A DNA stretch of 64,000 bases from Pelagicoccus sp. SDUM812005 (GTDB lineage: Bacteria; Verrucomicrobiota; Verrucomicrobiia; Opitutales; Opitutaceae), in assembly GCF_031127875.1 (NCBI RefSeq), contig NZ_JARXIA010000002.1:186001-250000 (forward strand), in the 5' to 3' direction. The notes below the pieces were generated by a model that was not told where the DNA came from, did not search any database, and saw only the letters and a list, made by a program, of their open reading frames with translations. Shown piece after piece: positions 62,453 through 64,000 of this stretch; position 1 is the stretch's first letter; every line of letters starts with the position of its first letter. Both the position numbers and the translations under genes were made by a program.

Positions 62453-63964
62453 CTAGCTCTCCTGAGGCTTCGCTTCAGCCGTTTCCTCGGGCTTCGCGTC
62501 AGGCTGCTTCATCACCACCTCGATCGGCTTGCCGCCGCGCAGGTTGATGTCGCGCTGCGGGAATGGGATCTCGATATCGTTCTCCTTAAAAAGCTCCCAC
62601 AACCGCATGTAAATTTCACTGCGAATACTGCCCAACCCATTCGCAGGGTCTCGTATCCAAACTCTCAATTCGAAGTTCACCGAGCTATCGCCAAAATTCA
62701 ACAGCCAGCAGCTAGGCGGCTTGTCCCGAACCACGCGCTTGCATTCGGCCGCCGCCCGGTTGGCCAACTCCATGACCTTCTTCCCGTCCGCATGGTAGGA
62801 CACGCCAAACGGCACCCGCACCCGCACCAGGTCGTCGCTAAACGACCAGTTCGTCACCTTCTCCGTGATCAAAGTCTCGTTCGGGATCAAATGCTCCATC
62901 CCGTCCCGCGTGATCACGCTCACGTAGCGAGCGCTCAGCTTGTTGATCCAGCCGTAGGTGTTGTCCACCTCGATCACGTCGCCCGGCTTGATCGAGCGAT
63001 CGCTCAGCAGGATAACCCCGCTGATAAGGTTCGAAACCACCTTCTGGAAGCCGAAGCCCAAGCCCAGGCCGACCGCCCCCCCCATGAAGGCTAGCGCCGA
63101 AAGATCGATCCCCATGGAGCTGATCCCAAACAGGATCGCCCCCACCACGACCATCGCCTTCAACACCTTGATTACCAGCATCTGCAAAGCCGGCGTCAAA
63201 GCGGGCGACTTCTTCACGCGCCCCTCTCCCAAACGCATCACCCAGCCCGTCAGCGGTATCAGGATTAGAATTACAAAAATACCCTTACCGATCGTCAAGG
63301 CCGTCACCCGAGTCGACTCGCCCTCCGCCACCGGCAGCACCTGCAGGCTATCCAGCCCATCGCGGATCACCTCCCAAACCCCCAGCAAATTCAACACCAG
63401 CAGCACCGCCGTCACGAAATAGAGCGTCTTGAAGTAGGCGCGCGTACGGATCGGACGCGGCAGCGCCCCCGACAGCAGGATCAAGGTCGCCAAGCTGGCC
63501 GCCGCCCGCAAAAGGATGTAGTTCTTGGCCTCGACCGCCTTCTCGGCCGCCACCTGCCCCTCGGCCATCACGGCCGCCGCCGGCTGACCCGACTCCAGAG
63601 CCGCCACCACCGCCAGCTGCTCGTTGCGCCCGTCGAAGTAGATCGACACCGACCAAAGCAAGGACGCCAAGGCAATGCGGAAAAAGTTGTCGCTGACCCA
63701 GTCGATGGCCGACTCCACCCAGTCGTCCCGTTCCTCGATCGCCTCCGTGACCTTCCGAAACAAAGGCTTCAAGGCAAAGTGCAGCACGTAGGCCAGGGCC
63801 GCCACGCCCGCGATGGCCCCGAGCTGGATATAAAGGTCCTCTCCTACCAGCAAGCCGCGAAACGACTCCCAGGCCGAAACGATCCACTGCTCAGCCATCT
63901 CGGACCAAGTCGCGCTCTTCGAAGACTCCGCTTGAAGCAACAATGGGGTAAACAGGTCAAACAT
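62453..63964 (-). CDS. MscS-family mechanosensitive ion channel
   Basis: A 503-aa protein (an in-frame start 18 bp upstream is possible) with an N-terminal extra helix region (~45-190), then the MscS core: pore helix GGAVGLGLGFGFQKVVSNLI, the beta domain SDRSIKPGDVIEVDNTYGWI and NETLITEKVTNWSF, and the C-terminal alpha/beta domain ending FKENDIEIPFPQRDINLRGG. Longer than E. coli MscS (286 aa) because of the extra N-terminal helices, as in medium-size MscS homologues. It protects cells in osmotic downshock. Convergent with the GH127 gene across the repeat spacer. Confidence 0.92.
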   Translation of the reverse strand: MFDLFTPLLLQAESSKSATWSEMAEQWIVSAWESFRGLLVGEDLYIQLGAIAGVAALAYVLHFALKPLFRKVTEAIEERDDWVESAIDWVSDNFFRIALASLLWSVSIYFDGRNEQLAVVAALESGQPAAAVMAEGQVAAEKAVEAKNYILLRAAASLATLILLSGALPRPIRTRAYFKTLYFVTAVLLVLNLLGVWEVIRDGLDSLQVLPVAEGESTRVTALTIGKGIFVILILIPLTGWVMRLGEGRVKKSPALTPALQMLVIKVLKAMVVVGAILFGISSMGIDLSALAFMGGAVGLGLGFGFQKVVSNLISGVILLSDRSIKPGDVIEVDNTYGWINKLSARYVSVITRDGMEHLIPNETLITEKVTNWSFSDDLVRVRVPFGVSYHADGKKVMELANRAAAECKRVVRDKPPSCWLLNFGDSSVNFELRVWIRDPANGLGSIRSEIYMRLWELFKENDIEIPFPQRDINLRGGKPIEVVMKQPDAKPEETAEAKPQES

Positions 63965-64000
63965 AGAGCAAACCCTACCCAACCCCGCCCCGCCCGCAAC

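Overview
The window looks like a chromosomal segment of a member of Verrucomicrobiota, most likely class Opitutae (Opitutales/Puniceicoccales type). This is an inference from: a more-than-full-length, multi-module UvrA of the kind known from the PVC group; a cbb3 oxidase with fused CcoN and CcoO; large exported proteins ending in a short 'S-x-DL-x-x-W' module common in Verrucomicrobia; a GldA/GldF/GldG plus DUF4340 ABC cluster; and high GC with strongly C-ending codons. No rRNA, tRNA, CRISPR array, transposase or prophage gene was found.

Layout. 1-4.4 kb: the 3' part of a giant uvrA, which carries short palindromic repeats inserted in frame, followed by a repeat-rich convergent spacer with a 16-bp minisatellite and two LacI-operator-like palindromes. 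4.4-12.9 kb: housekeeping and membrane genes (DTW-domain tRNA modification enzyme, exported beta-propeller protein, transglutaminase-like protein, an XRE regulator/membrane protein pair, a small L7/L12-like protein, rhomboid protease, FNT-family transporter, two-TM ion channel). 13.3-22.3 kb: a cysteine-containing Rrf2 regulator and a complete minus-strand cbb3 oxidase operon, ccoS-ccoNO-ccoQ-ccoP-ccoG-(small ccoH-position gene)-tauE/safE-like-ccoI. 22.5-25.5 kb: a hypothetical gene, then prfA-prmC, which encode release factor 1 and the methyltransferase that modifies it. 25.6-31.5 kb: a HAD phosphatase, then an ABC exporter cluster (ATPase, permease, GldG-like, DUF4340). 31.7-44.4 kb: a DUF4097 protein, a TruC-type pseudouridine synthase and three large exported proteins built of repeats. 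44.5-56 kb: HAD hydrolase, GH20 glycosidase, peroxiredoxin, two glycine-zipper lipoproteins, an ACT protein, xseA, a TVP38-family protein, a single-domain response regulator, SirB1-like protein, aroE, prepilin peptidase and HU. 56-64 kb: ygfZ with a coupled small gene, class I DAHP synthase, malate dehydrogenase, a GH127-type arabinofuranosidase and an MscS-type channel.

The cbb3 operon contains every component for making and metallating a high-affinity terminal oxidase (CcoI and the TauE/SafE-like protein for copper, CcoG, CcoS), with the Rrf2 gene next to it as a candidate redox or NO regulator. aroE and the DAHP synthase are two shikimate steps lying 3 kb apart. GH20 and GH127 enzymes and the big exported proteins fit a polysaccharide-degrading, surface-attached life.

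The most unusual signals are in the DNA rather than in any one gene: (i) a 42-bp palindromic element present four times in the same reading frame inside uvrA and also in intergenic copies; (ii) over-representation of the octamer CGTATCCA, often using codons unlike the surrounding bias; (iii) recurrent A/C-rich, Shine-Dalgarno-free leaders directly upstream of start codons; and (iv) three convergent gene pairs whose stop codons interlock.
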